Of a stretch of 64,000 nucleotides of DNA, positions 49,500 through 57,670 are shown in pieces. Position 1 is the first letter of the stretch. The number at the start of each line of letters is the position of its first letter. Position numbers and translations under genes: made by a program. The stretch is taken from contig CAZFKP010000001.1 of NCBI GenBank assembly GCA_964518725.1, positions 1-64,000 of the forward strand. The letters run 5' to 3'. The notes under the pieces were generated by a model. It saw only the letters and a list, made by a program, of their open reading frames with translations, was not told where the DNA came from and made no database searches. The DNA comes from JANRKF01 sp964518725. GTDB lineage: Bacteria; Pseudomonadota; Alphaproteobacteria; Rickettsiales; SXRF01.

Positions 49500-52400
49500 A
49501 TGATTACCAGTTTCCTGACCCGCATCTTCACCTCCCGCCCATTCAAGCTGCTTGCTGTGCTGGCTGTATTGATTGTTGTGACCTCACAACTTGCACCGCG
49601 CATGATAGATACCAAAGCCTATGTCGAACGTATCGGGGCGAGCATACGCGAAACCACCGGCGCGACCATGGTGATTAAGGGGGGCGTGCAGCTCACGTTA
49701 TTGCCGCGTCCGGCGTTGGTGCTGGAAGCCGTGGAAATTACCCAGCCGGACACGCCCTACGCCCCGACATTGGGCGCCGGAACGGTTGAATTGGCGCTCG
49801 ACATTCCGTCGCTGCTTTCCGGAACCCCGAATATCGGGCAGGTGCGTGTGGATGACGCCGTCCTCATTGTCGAAAAACTTCCTACTGGTCAGCCGGATTG
49901 GGGATTTATCGGTGCCCCGTTCCTGAAGGCGATGGCGAGCCTCAAGCCCTCTATTCCTGTGGCCATTGAAATTTCGCGTGGGCGGGTGTCGCTCGCCGAT
50001 GCACAGCAGGGAAAAACCGAAGGCATCGTTGGCCTTAGGCTTTCCGGGACGTTTGGTGAGAACAGCGCCGCATTCGGTAGCTTTACCTACAACGACACGC
50101 CGCTTTCTTTTTCCGTCGCCCGTACCGGTGCCATCGGCGCCACGCCGATTACGCTGGACGTTGCCAGTGCGGCAGGCCACGCCCTCTCGCTGAAGGGCAG
50201 CATGGACTTCACTGCTTCCCACCCCATCATCACCGCCAAGCTTGAGGCGAAAAGCCCCGACATTTCTGGTTTCCTGGGTGTTGCTGAGGCAGAAAAAACC
50301 GCCGCGCCCACATCGGCAGATGCTCCGGACGGTGTGATTCCGCTGACACTTGCCGGTGACTATGTGCAGAAGGAGGGTATTATCCGCCTCTCCGACATTG
50401 CACTCGAATCACTTGGTTCAAGTGCAAGCGGCAGTGTGGAGCGCGTGACCGGCAAAACCTCACGCTATGTCCTGTCGCTCGATTTCAAGACGCTCGACCT
50501 GACCAGCGCCCGCAGGCTTGCGGCTATGTATATTGTTTCGGTCAACCGAAACGGTGACGACGGCCAGCCCAAAACCTTGGCCAGCAAAGCCGTTGAGATG
50601 TCGGTCAATATCACGGCCGACAAGATGTTGCATGGCGCGCAAACCTGGAGCCGCGCCATTTTCAATGGTACCGTATCCGACGGGATGCTGACCGTGAACC
50701 AGCTAACCCTCTCCATGCCGGGCGAAAGTAAAATTGCGCTGTTCGGGCTGTTATCCATCTCCGATACGCAGGGGTTGCGCTTCGAAGGTAATACCGAAGC
50801 GAAGGGCACCAGCCTGCGCGACCTGCTCACGATTTTCGACGAATCGGCTTCCAACCTGCCTGCACTCGGCTTTGGCGCCTATGAGCTGAAATCCAACCTG
50901 TTTATTTCCAAGGAGTTGATGCGGCTGTCGGAAGCCAGCGCGCAATTCTCGGAGTTGACCCTCAAAGGCGGGCTGGTCACCTATTTCGACCAGAAACCGC
51001 GCATTGAAGCCGATGTGCTCCTGCGCGATATCAATTTCGATTATTTCCGCGATAGTTGGCGTAGCAACACTAGCCCCGACCAAGGTGACGGTGCGTTCCT
51101 GCGCTTCGACCGCGGCATGAATTTCGATTGGTTGAAGAAGCTCTCTGCCGTCATCGATTTCCGCGTGCAGGCGCAGGGATTCACTTTCCTCGAACGCAAG
51201 GGCAGCGATGCAAGCTTTCGGCTTTTTGCCCAAGGTGGGGAATTCGGCATTTACAACGCGAAGTTTGTTTACGATACCGACACCACCGAAGGTAGCTTGA
51301 AATTTGATGTCACGGGCGAAACACCAAGTATCAACCTGGTGATGAACGCCGCTGTAGTGAATACCGGATATTTCTCGGTCGTTCCTGCGCCGCCGGAGCC
51401 TGTGCCAACAGCACCACCGAGCGTGCCGCCCACCGAGGAGCTGCCGGATATGGTGATGCCATCCGCCACCCCGGAAGAAGAGCTGCGCGAGAAAATCGCT
51501 GAAGAGGCTGCCTCAATAGCGCGGGAGGAAGAAACTAAACCGACCCCCGGCGTACCCGCGCCTGAGGCCGAAGAACTGTCAAACTACTATGAGGAGGATG
51601 GCTCGCAGGAGGAATCAAGCCCGGTCGAGTTGACACCGCTGGCCACCCCGCTGCTCGGCCAGCCGGAAGTGGACGGCACCGAAACAGTGATTACCACCAC
51701 GCCGCAATCGTTGCTGATTTCCGATGCTAGCGCGCAGGATGGTGCAGCGCCGGCAGAACTGCCCAAGCCGCGCTGGTCGGAAGCATTGATTGACATGAGC
51801 ATGCTCGATGGTGTGTCCGGGAATTTCGATATTTCGATCGGTAAGCTGCAACATAAAGGCCGCTTGTTCGAGAACTTCAAGATGATGGCGAAGTTGGAGC
51901 GTAACCTGTTTACCTTCCAGACGCTCACCTTCAGCCATTGGGGCGGCAGTTTCAGCATTAATGGCACGCTGTTTGGCGGCAAGGTGCCCGGCATTTCGAT
52001 GGGCTTTATCGTTGCCAGCGCCGATATCGACCAGATCCTCGGTACCCTGATCGGGATGCACGGCATTGGTGGACGCGCAAGCATCAGCGGCACACTGGAT
52101 ACGTCGGGGGTTAATTTTCTGTCGTGGGTATCGCAGGCCAACGCGAAATTACTGTTCGCTGGGCGCGGCGTCACTATCCGTGGATTCGATGCGGCGAGCG
52201 TAGTGGGTGCAGTGCAAGCTTCGCGCACGGCGGCGGATGTATTTAACAACGTCAACCTGTCCATCGCCGGAGGCATTGGCGAATACAGTGCCGACGGCAG
52301 TATCAACTTGAATAAAGGTGTTATCAGCACGCCGGGGATCGCGCTCAAAACCGGGCGCGTGATTGGCAGTGTAAGCGGTGATTTCCGGTTGATTCCATGG

Positions 52401-52559
52401 GACGTGAATATTTCCGGGACATTCAAATTCCCCGAGCTGACCAACGAAAATGTGCCTACCCTGACCGCACGCTGGGCGGGGCCGGTGGAGAATATTTCAT
52501 TGCAAACCGACACCCAGTCGCTGGAAGCGTTTGTTTCCAAGCGTATTACAGGAAATTGA
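49500..52559 (+). CDS. Large AsmA-family protein
   Basis: A 1019-residue protein. It has an N-terminal membrane anchor (PFKLLAVLAVLIVVTSQLAP), the AsmA opening VQLTLLPRPALVLEAVEI, and a C-terminal AsmA_2 region (FDAASVVGAVQASRTAADVF, then IALKTGRVIGSVSGDFRLIP). In the middle (~residues 625-735) lies a Pro/Glu-rich low-complexity insert (PAPPEPVPTAPPSVPPTEEL). Such proteins are proposed lipid bridges between membranes. The gene at 22.2 kb encodes a shorter homologue. The next gene begins 15 bases downstream. Confidence 0.9.
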   Translation: MITSFLTRIFTSRPFKLLAVLAVLIVVTSQLAPRMIDTKAYVERIGASIRETTGATMVIKGGVQLTLLPRPALVLEAVEITQPDTPYAPTLGAGTVELALDIPSLLSGTPNIGQVRVDDAVLIVEKLPTGQPDWGFIGAPFLKAMASLKPSIPVAIEISRGRVSLADAQQGKTEGIVGLRLSGTFGENSAAFGSFTYNDTPLSFSVARTGAIGATPITLDVASAAGHALSLKGSMDFTASHPIITAKLEAKSPDISGFLGVAEAEKTAAPTSADAPDGVIPLTLAGDYVQKEGIIRLSDIALESLGSSASGSVERVTGKTSRYVLSLDFKTLDLTSARRLAAMYIVSVNRNGDDGQPKTLASKAVEMSVNITADKMLHGAQTWSRAIFNGTVSDGMLTVNQLTLSMPGESKIALFGLLSISDTQGLRFEGNTEAKGTSLRDLLTIFDESASNLPALGFGAYELKSNLFISKELMRLSEASAQFSELTLKGGLVTYFDQKPRIEADVLLRDINFDYFRDSWRSNTSPDQGDGAFLRFDRGMNFDWLKKLSAVIDFRVQAQGFTFLERKGSDASFRLFAQGGEFGIYNAKFVYDTDTTEGSLKFDVTGETPSINLVMNAAVVNTGYFSVVPAPPEPVPTAPPSVPPTEELPDMVMPSATPEEELREKIAEEAASIAREEETKPTPGVPAPEAEELSNYYEEDGSQEESSPVELTPLATPLLGQPEVDGTETVITTTPQSLLISDASAQDGAAPAELPKPRWSEALIDMSMLDGVSGNFDISIGKLQHKGRLFENFKMMAKLERNLFTFQTLTFSHWGGSFSINGTLFGGKVPGISMGFIVASADIDQILGTLIGMHGIGGRASISGTLDTSGVNFLSWVSQANAKLLFAGRGVTIRGFDAASVVGAVQASRTAADVFNNVNLSIAGGIGEYSADGSINLNKGVISTPGIALKTGRVIGSVSGDFRLIPWDVNISGTFKFPELTNENVPTLTARWAGPVENISLQTDTQSLEAFVSKRITGN

Positions 52560-52574
52560 AAGTGAGACGATGAT

Positions 52575-53834
52575 ATGGTGATGCAACTTTTCCAGCGCAA
52601 TGCAGAAGCAAAACTGGTGGAAGCCCTGAATTCAGTGACCGATCCATCTGGATGGCACGCCATCCATTTCCACCTGTCGGAACTGATGGAGCAGTTCAAG
52701 AGCGAGTATCAGGTAAAGATCGCAGTCAACCTTATCAACGACCTGCTCAAGAATTTCGATGGCGGGGTATTTGTCTTGCAGGATACGAGCATTATCCTCG
52801 TGTGCTATGGCCTCGAAAAAACCCTGCAGAATAAAATCATTTTCCAGCTGCGCTACCTGTATATGGATGATCCGTTGGCCTATACCGATTCCGGCGAAGA
52901 GAACCCGGAATTCTGCACCTGCTATGATTTGCAGCGCGACTGGCAGTCATTTCTCGATCTCTCCACGCGCCGGATGGCGCTGACCATGCGCCGCCCGGTG
53001 GGCGCACGCGCCGAGAAAATCGCTGCCGCCATGGAAGAGGCAGGTGCGCCGCTTCCAGTGGCTGAGGCGCAGGTTGTGGCAGTCGCCCGCGCTGGATTCA
53101 CGGCCTCGCGCCTGGGCAACCTGGAGCGTGAATTGCAGCATGTGCCGCTTGGCAAAGTCATCCGCACCCAGCCTGTTTGCGCGGCGCAGATGGGGCTGCC
53201 GGTGCGTAAGGTATTCGATGAGCTGTATGTGCATATCACCCAGTTGAGCGAGGTGTTGAAGGCGGAAGTGGATTTTCTAAGTAATCGCTGGCTGTTCCGC
53301 TACCTGACACAATTGCTTGATGCGCGCATGCTGGAGTTCCTGAAAAGCGAGCGCGACCAGTATCTGGCTAAACCAGTCAGCATCAACCTGAATGTGGAAA
53401 CGTTGCTTTCCGAACGCTTCCAGCAATTCGACCAGACTTTAAGCCGTGCCAGCAAGGCGGGCATTGTGCTGGAAGTGCCGGTGGTTGATGTGTTCATGGA
53501 TATGGCGGGGTTCCACGTCGCCCGCAAGGAAATGCAGGCACTGGGCTACCGCATTTGCCTCGACGGGGTGACGGCAGATAGCTTCAATCACATTCAGCGC
53601 GAGAAACTGGGCGTTGATCTGGTCAAGGTGCAATGGCACGCCAATTTGATGGAGGCGGGGCAACAGCGGCAGAACATGGTCGATGCGGTGCGTGCGAACG
53701 CAGCAAGCCGCGTGATTCTATGTCGTTGCGACAATAAACAGGCGATCGATTACGGCCAGTCGATTGGTATCGCTCTCTTCCAGGGGCGCTATATCGATTC
53801 GGTCGTAAACCCCAGTTCCATGACGGAGAATTGA
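52575..53834 (+). CDS. Protein with degenerate EAL-like domain
   Basis: A 419-residue cytoplasmic protein. The C-terminal ~200 residues follow the order of an EAL phosphodiesterase fold: IVLEVPVVDVFMDMAG, MQALGYRICLDGVTADSF, LGVDLVKVQWHANL, and the closing GIALFQGRYID. The EAL motif itself and the DDFG metal pair are changed (here VPVV and LDGV), so c-di-GMP hydrolysis is unlikely; ligand binding or scaffolding is more plausible. The N-terminal half (HAIHFHLSELMEQFKSEYQ) is unrecognised. One base separates it from the prepilin-peptidase-like gene. Confidence 0.78.
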   Translation: MVMQLFQRNAEAKLVEALNSVTDPSGWHAIHFHLSELMEQFKSEYQVKIAVNLINDLLKNFDGGVFVLQDTSIILVCYGLEKTLQNKIIFQLRYLYMDDPLAYTDSGEENPEFCTCYDLQRDWQSFLDLSTRRMALTMRRPVGARAEKIAAAMEEAGAPLPVAEAQVVAVARAGFTASRLGNLERELQHVPLGKVIRTQPVCAAQMGLPVRKVFDELYVHITQLSEVLKAEVDFLSNRWLFRYLTQLLDARMLEFLKSERDQYLAKPVSINLNVETLLSERFQQFDQTLSRASKAGIVLEVPVVDVFMDMAGFHVARKEMQALGYRICLDGVTADSFNHIQREKLGVDLVKVQWHANLMEAGQQRQNMVDAVRANAASRVILCRCDNKQAIDYGQSIGIALFQGRYIDSVVNPSSMTEN

Positions 53835-53835
53835 A

Positions 53836-54624
53836 ATGTTCGACGCTATCTGGGACATGAAAATCGGCTATGTACTCTGCGGCATCATCTGGTCGCTGGC
53901 CTGCGGGTTCGCCGTCGGCAACTATGCGTGCAGCCTGGTGCATCGCCTGCCGCGCGGCAAGCTGATGCTCGATAAAACACCTTATTGCGGCAATTGTGGC
54001 ACCTTGCTCAAAACGGCGGATTTATTCCCGGTATTCTCGGCGATGTGGCTGCGGCACAAATGCCGCTACTGCAAACAGCCTTTCCCGGTGTCGCACACAT
54101 GGACAGAATTATGTGTTGGTCTGTTATTCGTGCTCGCTTTTTTCCAGCATGGCTACGGTGAGGCGTTTGTACTGATTTCTATCATCGGCGTTTTTCTGAT
54201 TACGCTTGCGGCCATTGATGCCAATGAAAACATGATTATGGGTAAAATTCTTGTGCCGCTTATGGTGGCGGGCATGGTGTATCGCGTGCTGGTCGATGCT
54301 TCGATTTTTGGGTTTGTGCAGGGTGGGCTAGTTGCACTTCTGGCCAGCGCGTTTCTCTGGCGCAAGGAAGTTAAAAAAGTCGGGCACGTCTATATGCTGC
54401 CGCCGCAAGCGTACATGGTGACGGCGGGTGGGTTGTGTGTTGGCCAGCAACATTTACTGGATTACGCCGGGCTGATGTTAGGCTTCGTGGCACTCTTTTT
54501 CCTGCTGGCTGCCATGCGGCACAAGCGGTTGGTGCTGAGTGTGCCGTTTGGACTTGCCACCATCATTCCGGTGCTTTATCCGGAATTTTCGCTGCTCGCC
54601 CTTATCCCACATCCAGGCATGTAA
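53836..54624 (+). CDS. A24-type prepilin-peptidase-like membrane protein, incomplete active site
   Basis: A 262-residue polytopic membrane protein. After the first helix it has the cytoplasmic cysteine module of prepilin peptidases (YCGNCGTLLKTADLFPV and CRYCKQPFPVSH: two CxxC pairs), then several helices. The first catalytic Asp is kept in LITLAAIDANENMIMG. The second, normally in a GxGD motif, is not found (region KKVGHVYMLPPQ). It may be inactive or act in a different way. It follows the EAL-like gene and overlaps the convergent dehydrogenase by 23 bases. Confidence 0.78.
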   Translation: MFDAIWDMKIGYVLCGIIWSLACGFAVGNYACSLVHRLPRGKLMLDKTPYCGNCGTLLKTADLFPVFSAMWLRHKCRYCKQPFPVSHTWTELCVGLLFVLAFFQHGYGEAFVLISIIGVFLITLAAIDANENMIMGKILVPLMVAGMVYRVLVDASIFGFVQGGLVALLASAFLWRKEVKKVGHVYMLPPQAYMVTAGGLCVGQQHLLDYAGLMLGFVALFFLLAAMRHKRLVLSVPFGLATIIPVLYPEFSLLALIPHPGM

Positions 54625-55669
54625 ACCGGTCGCGTGTGAACTTGGCGTTGGCGAGCGCATGGGCGTAGGCTTCTGTGCTCCAGCCGAGCGCTTCGGGTGT
54701 TTCCGGTAGCCCGGCCATTTTGCGGATCAGTGCTAGTTCCTGCGGCGGGATGTGGATGGCGGCAATGGCATCGCTTGCCGCGCCGCATGCGCCAGCCGCT
54801 AATAGTTTTGCCTGCAACGCCGCCATCTCCACCGCCGTCACCGCGATTTCCTCGCCATGGAGGCACGTGCCGTCGCTCAGCATATGTGCGATCATATGTT
54901 CGGCACCGCTCGCGGGTCTACTGCTACCGGCGATAGTCATGCCAAAACCGGAGAGCAACAATAGTTTTAGCAAGGCTTCGATCGCTTGCGTGTCGCCGCG
55001 TGCGATGCCGTTGGCTTGCCCAAACACCTGCGGTTCGTAGGAGGCGATAAGGTCATAGGGCGCGTTGTCATACGCTTCACCCGTGAGGTGATGCGCGAGC
55101 AACCAGTCGGCCTGCGCGGTTGGGCGTGCGAGGCTGTCCCCGATTCCTGCCTGCGATAATCGCGTCGGGGCGGCAGCCAGCAACTGCATATCAGCCAGTA
55201 CCGCTGCCGGCAATGTGGCGGCGTGTGATTCTTTCTTTCCGCCTATGCTGATCGACGCATTGCCCGAGACATAACCATTCATTGAAGTGGCGGTAGGGAA
55301 TACGATATACGGCTTGCCCGCTTTATGCGCGGTGTATTTCACGAGGTCGTTGATGGTGCCGCTACCGACCGCGACTAAAAAATCGGCGCGTTTTGTTTTA
55401 TGCTCGATTTCCGCTAGTGCCTCCTCATCGGCGCTTATGCCTTTGTGAAGGGTGATATGCGCGGCGGAGAATTTGTCTTTGAGTGCGCGGAATACAAGGT
55501 TGCCATATGCCGTGCTCGTGTTCACGTCATCGACCACCGCCGCCATGCCCGCCGCGAGATGTGCCGCTACCAGCTCGTCGATGTCGCGCGCGAGGCTTGG
55601 CGCAATCACCAGCGCAGGCAATGGTTGCAACCTTTGTGTAAGTATGTCTTCTATGGGTTTGTTGAACAT
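54602..55669 (-). CDS. sn-glycerol-1-phosphate dehydrogenase-like (AraM/EgsA type) enzyme
   Basis: A 355-residue iron/zinc alcohol-dehydrogenase-fold enzyme. The NAD-binding block VAVGSGTINDLVKYTAHKAG and the family motif IVFPTATSMNGYVS are typical of glycerol-1-phosphate dehydrogenases. Metal ligands appear as Asp in AGIGDSLARPTAQ and two His in SGAEHMIAHML and GTCLHGEE. In bacteria AraM-type enzymes make glycerol-1-phosphate for unusual ether lipids or glycans. Start 55669 (MFNKPIED) is used; 55693 would overlap the start of the divergent mltB-like gene. Confidence 0.85.
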   Translation of the reverse strand: MFNKPIEDILTQRLQPLPALVIAPSLARDIDELVAAHLAAGMAAVVDDVNTSTAYGNLVFRALKDKFSAAHITLHKGISADEEALAEIEHKTKRADFLVAVGSGTINDLVKYTAHKAGKPYIVFPTATSMNGYVSGNASISIGGKKESHAATLPAAVLADMQLLAAAPTRLSQAGIGDSLARPTAQADWLLAHHLTGEAYDNAPYDLIASYEPQVFGQANGIARGDTQAIEALLKLLLLSGFGMTIAGSSRPASGAEHMIAHMLSDGTCLHGEEIAVTAVEMAALQAKLLAAGACGAASDAIAAIHIPPQELALIRKMAGLPETPEALGWSTEAYAHALANAKFTRDRFTCLDVG

Positions 55670-55691
55670 ATACCATCTATAGAGGTTCCCC

Positions 55692-56648
55692 ATGCGATTT
55701 CTATGGTTTTTCCTGTTGCTTGCTGCCACCCCGGCGCTTGCCAATGACGTGCCCTTCGGCCTGTGGCTGGTTGGCGTTCAGGAGGAAGCGCGGATGCAGG
55801 GCATTTCCCAGAAAACACTCGATGAGGCGTTTGCCAACACGGCGTTGATCGACGACATTATCCGCCTTGACCGCAAACAGCCGGAAGGCACCAAAACCCT
55901 GCCGGAGTATTTGTCGAATGTTATCAGCCAAAATCGTATCGACGAGGGCAAGCGGCTGCTTGAAGAATATAAAGATGTGCTTTCCACCATCGAAAAGGAG
56001 TATGCGGTCGACAAGGAAGTGATCGTGGCGTTGTGGGGTATCGAGACCAGCTACGGTGAAAATACCGGCAATTACCCGATTGTCGATGCGCTGGCGACGC
56101 TTGCCTATGATGGTCGCCGCAGCGATTTTTTCCGTGCCGAGTTGATGAAGGCGCTGCGTATTCTGGAAGAAGACCACATCGATGCTGATGCCATGAGCGG
56201 CTCATGGGCAGGGGCGATGGGGCAGTGCCAGTTCATGCCATCGAGCTTCATGAGATATGCGGTGGATTATAACCGCGACGGTAAGCGCGATATCTGGAAC
56301 ACGCCGGAGGATGTTTTTGCCTCCATCGCTCATTACCTGCATTCCGAAGGCTGGAAGCTCGACGGCGAGGTAGCGATGCCGGTCAGCCTGCCGGAAAAAT
56401 TTGGCGCGGCGCTTACCGATATCGCCACAATCAAATCCACCCACGAATGGAAGAAACTGGGTGTCACCTATAACGACGGCAGCGCGTTGCCGGACAATGC
56501 CGAGCAGGCCTCAGTTATTATGGTCGGCAGGGATGCGGATGCCGTGCCCTATATTGTCTACGGCAACTACAAGGTGATCCTCCACTGGAACAAATCGCGC
56601 TATTTTGCGACCGCCGTTGATATGCTCACGGAAGAAATCCGGAACTAG
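55692..56648 (+). CDS. Lytic murein transglycosylase, MltB family
   Basis: A 318-residue periplasmic enzyme. The signal peptide is LWFFLLLAATPALAND without a lipobox, so it is soluble. The SLT_2/MltB domain shows IVALWGIETSYGENTGNYP, where the Glu is catalytic, then LATLAYDGRRSDFFRAEL, and the signature GSWAGAMGQCQFMPSSF. DYNRDGKRDIWNTPEDVFASIAHYL follows. It cleaves peptidoglycan with anhydro-muramyl formation. No C-terminal peptidoglycan-binding domain. Its stop overlaps the convergent regulator gene by 4 bases. Confidence 0.95.
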   Translation: MRFLWFFLLLAATPALANDVPFGLWLVGVQEEARMQGISQKTLDEAFANTALIDDIIRLDRKQPEGTKTLPEYLSNVISQNRIDEGKRLLEEYKDVLSTIEKEYAVDKEVIVALWGIETSYGENTGNYPIVDALATLAYDGRRSDFFRAELMKALRILEEDHIDADAMSGSWAGAMGQCQFMPSSFMRYAVDYNRDGKRDIWNTPEDVFASIAHYLHSEGWKLDGEVAMPVSLPEKFGAALTDIATIKSTHEWKKLGVTYNDGSALPDNAEQASVIMVGRDADAVPYIVYGNYKVILHWNKSRYFATAVDMLTEEIRN

Positions 56649-57064
56649 CCGGTTGACGGTGTTCCGTGCCCATCCATACGCAGTTCCCGTTCGTTGAGGC
56701 GCCCACGGATCAGTAGCTCCAGCATTTCCGTATTACATGGCTTCGGTAAGTGGGGAATACGCATTTCCGCGAATTCCGGGTGCCGTTGGGCAATAGTTTT
56801 TTCATCGGTGGCGGTAAACATAATAATTGGAAGGCCGGGCTCTTCTGCCTGCAATTGCTTTGCCAGTTCCACGCCATTGGTATTTCCCATGTTGTAATCG
56901 ACGATCACCAGGTCATACCCACCACTCTTGAATTTCTGCATTGCTTCGTCAGCGGAGGCGGCAATATCCACCGCATATTTTTGGTTGGGGTAGGATTCCA
57001 GTAAGAACTTCAGGCTTTTAATGACCCCGTCATAATCATCAACACATAATATTTTCTTTGCCAT
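56645..57064 (-). CDS. Single-domain response regulator (CheY-like receiver)
   Basis: A 139-residue receiver domain. It begins KKILCVDDYDGV with the acidic pair, the phospho-acceptor Asp is in LVIVDYNMGN near residue 57, the Thr in MFTATDE, and the Lys in LPKPCN. No output domain is attached; a ~20-residue polar tail follows. No histidine kinase lies near. The partner and output are unknown. Confidence 0.93.
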   Translation of the reverse strand: MAKKILCVDDYDGVIKSLKFLLESYPNQKYAVDIAASADEAMQKFKSGGYDLVIVDYNMGNTNGVELAKQLQAEEPGLPIIMFTATDEKTIAQRHPEFAEMRIPHLPKPCNTEMLELLIRGRLNERELRMDGHGTPSTG

Positions 57065-57073
57065 GGTAGGCTC

Positions 57074-57670
57074 CTAATATTTTACGTTGCAGCCGTAAGG
57101 TTGGGTTGAGGTGGTTTTTACCGCTTTATTGTCGAGCACTGCGGCGATCGCCGCAGTGACGTAATTATGCGCCCCGGCGATGTCTTCCGATTTCGGGGTT
57201 GGCTTGTCATCAATCGCGCCGTTATACGCCAGGGTGCCGGCGGGGTCGATCACGAACATGTGTGGCGTGGTTTTCGCGCCATACAGGTGTCCGATGGTGC
57301 CGCTGCCATCAAGCAAATACTCCGTTGGCTTTGCTTTGCTATCAGCGATAAATTGGTTGGCGCTGGCAGCATCAACATGGCCTTCATTGCCTGCTGCGCT
57401 GGAGTTGATGCTAAGCCACACCACTCCTTTTTTGGTGGTCTCGGCCTGCAGGCGCTGCATTTCGCCAGCCCCATAGAATTTTTTGACGAACGGGCAGCCG
57501 GGGTTGTTCCATTCCAACACCACAATTTTGCCCTTGTAATCCGAGAGCTTGACGGTTGTTCCCGAGGCGGCGCTGGCAGTGAAGTCAGGAGCTGGGTTGC
57601 CGATGGTGACGGCGGCAAATGCTGGATGGGTTGCGGTAATGGCAAGCAGCGTCAAGAGAAGTTTTTTCAT
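57074..57670 (-). CDS. Exported thioredoxin-fold redoxin (AhpC/TSA-like)
   Basis: A 198-residue periplasmic protein with signal peptide LLLTLLAITATHPAFA. The redoxin fold begins GNPAPDFTASAASGTTVKLS, and the active region is WNNPGCPFVKKFYG. That carries a single Cys rather than CxxC, as in peroxiredoxin-like proteins; one more Cys is near the C-terminus (YGCNVKY). It overlaps the DsbD-like gene by 4 bases and should be reduced by it. The substrate may be peroxide or a disulfide. Confidence 0.88.
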   Translation of the reverse strand: MKKLLLTLLAITATHPAFAAVTIGNPAPDFTASAASGTTVKLSDYKGKIVVLEWNNPGCPFVKKFYGAGEMQRLQAETTKKGVVWLSINSSAAGNEGHVDAASANQFIADSKAKPTEYLLDGSGTIGHLYGAKTTPHMFVIDPAGTLAYNGAIDDKPTPKSEDIAGAHNYVTAAIAAVLDNKAVKTTSTQPYGCNVKY

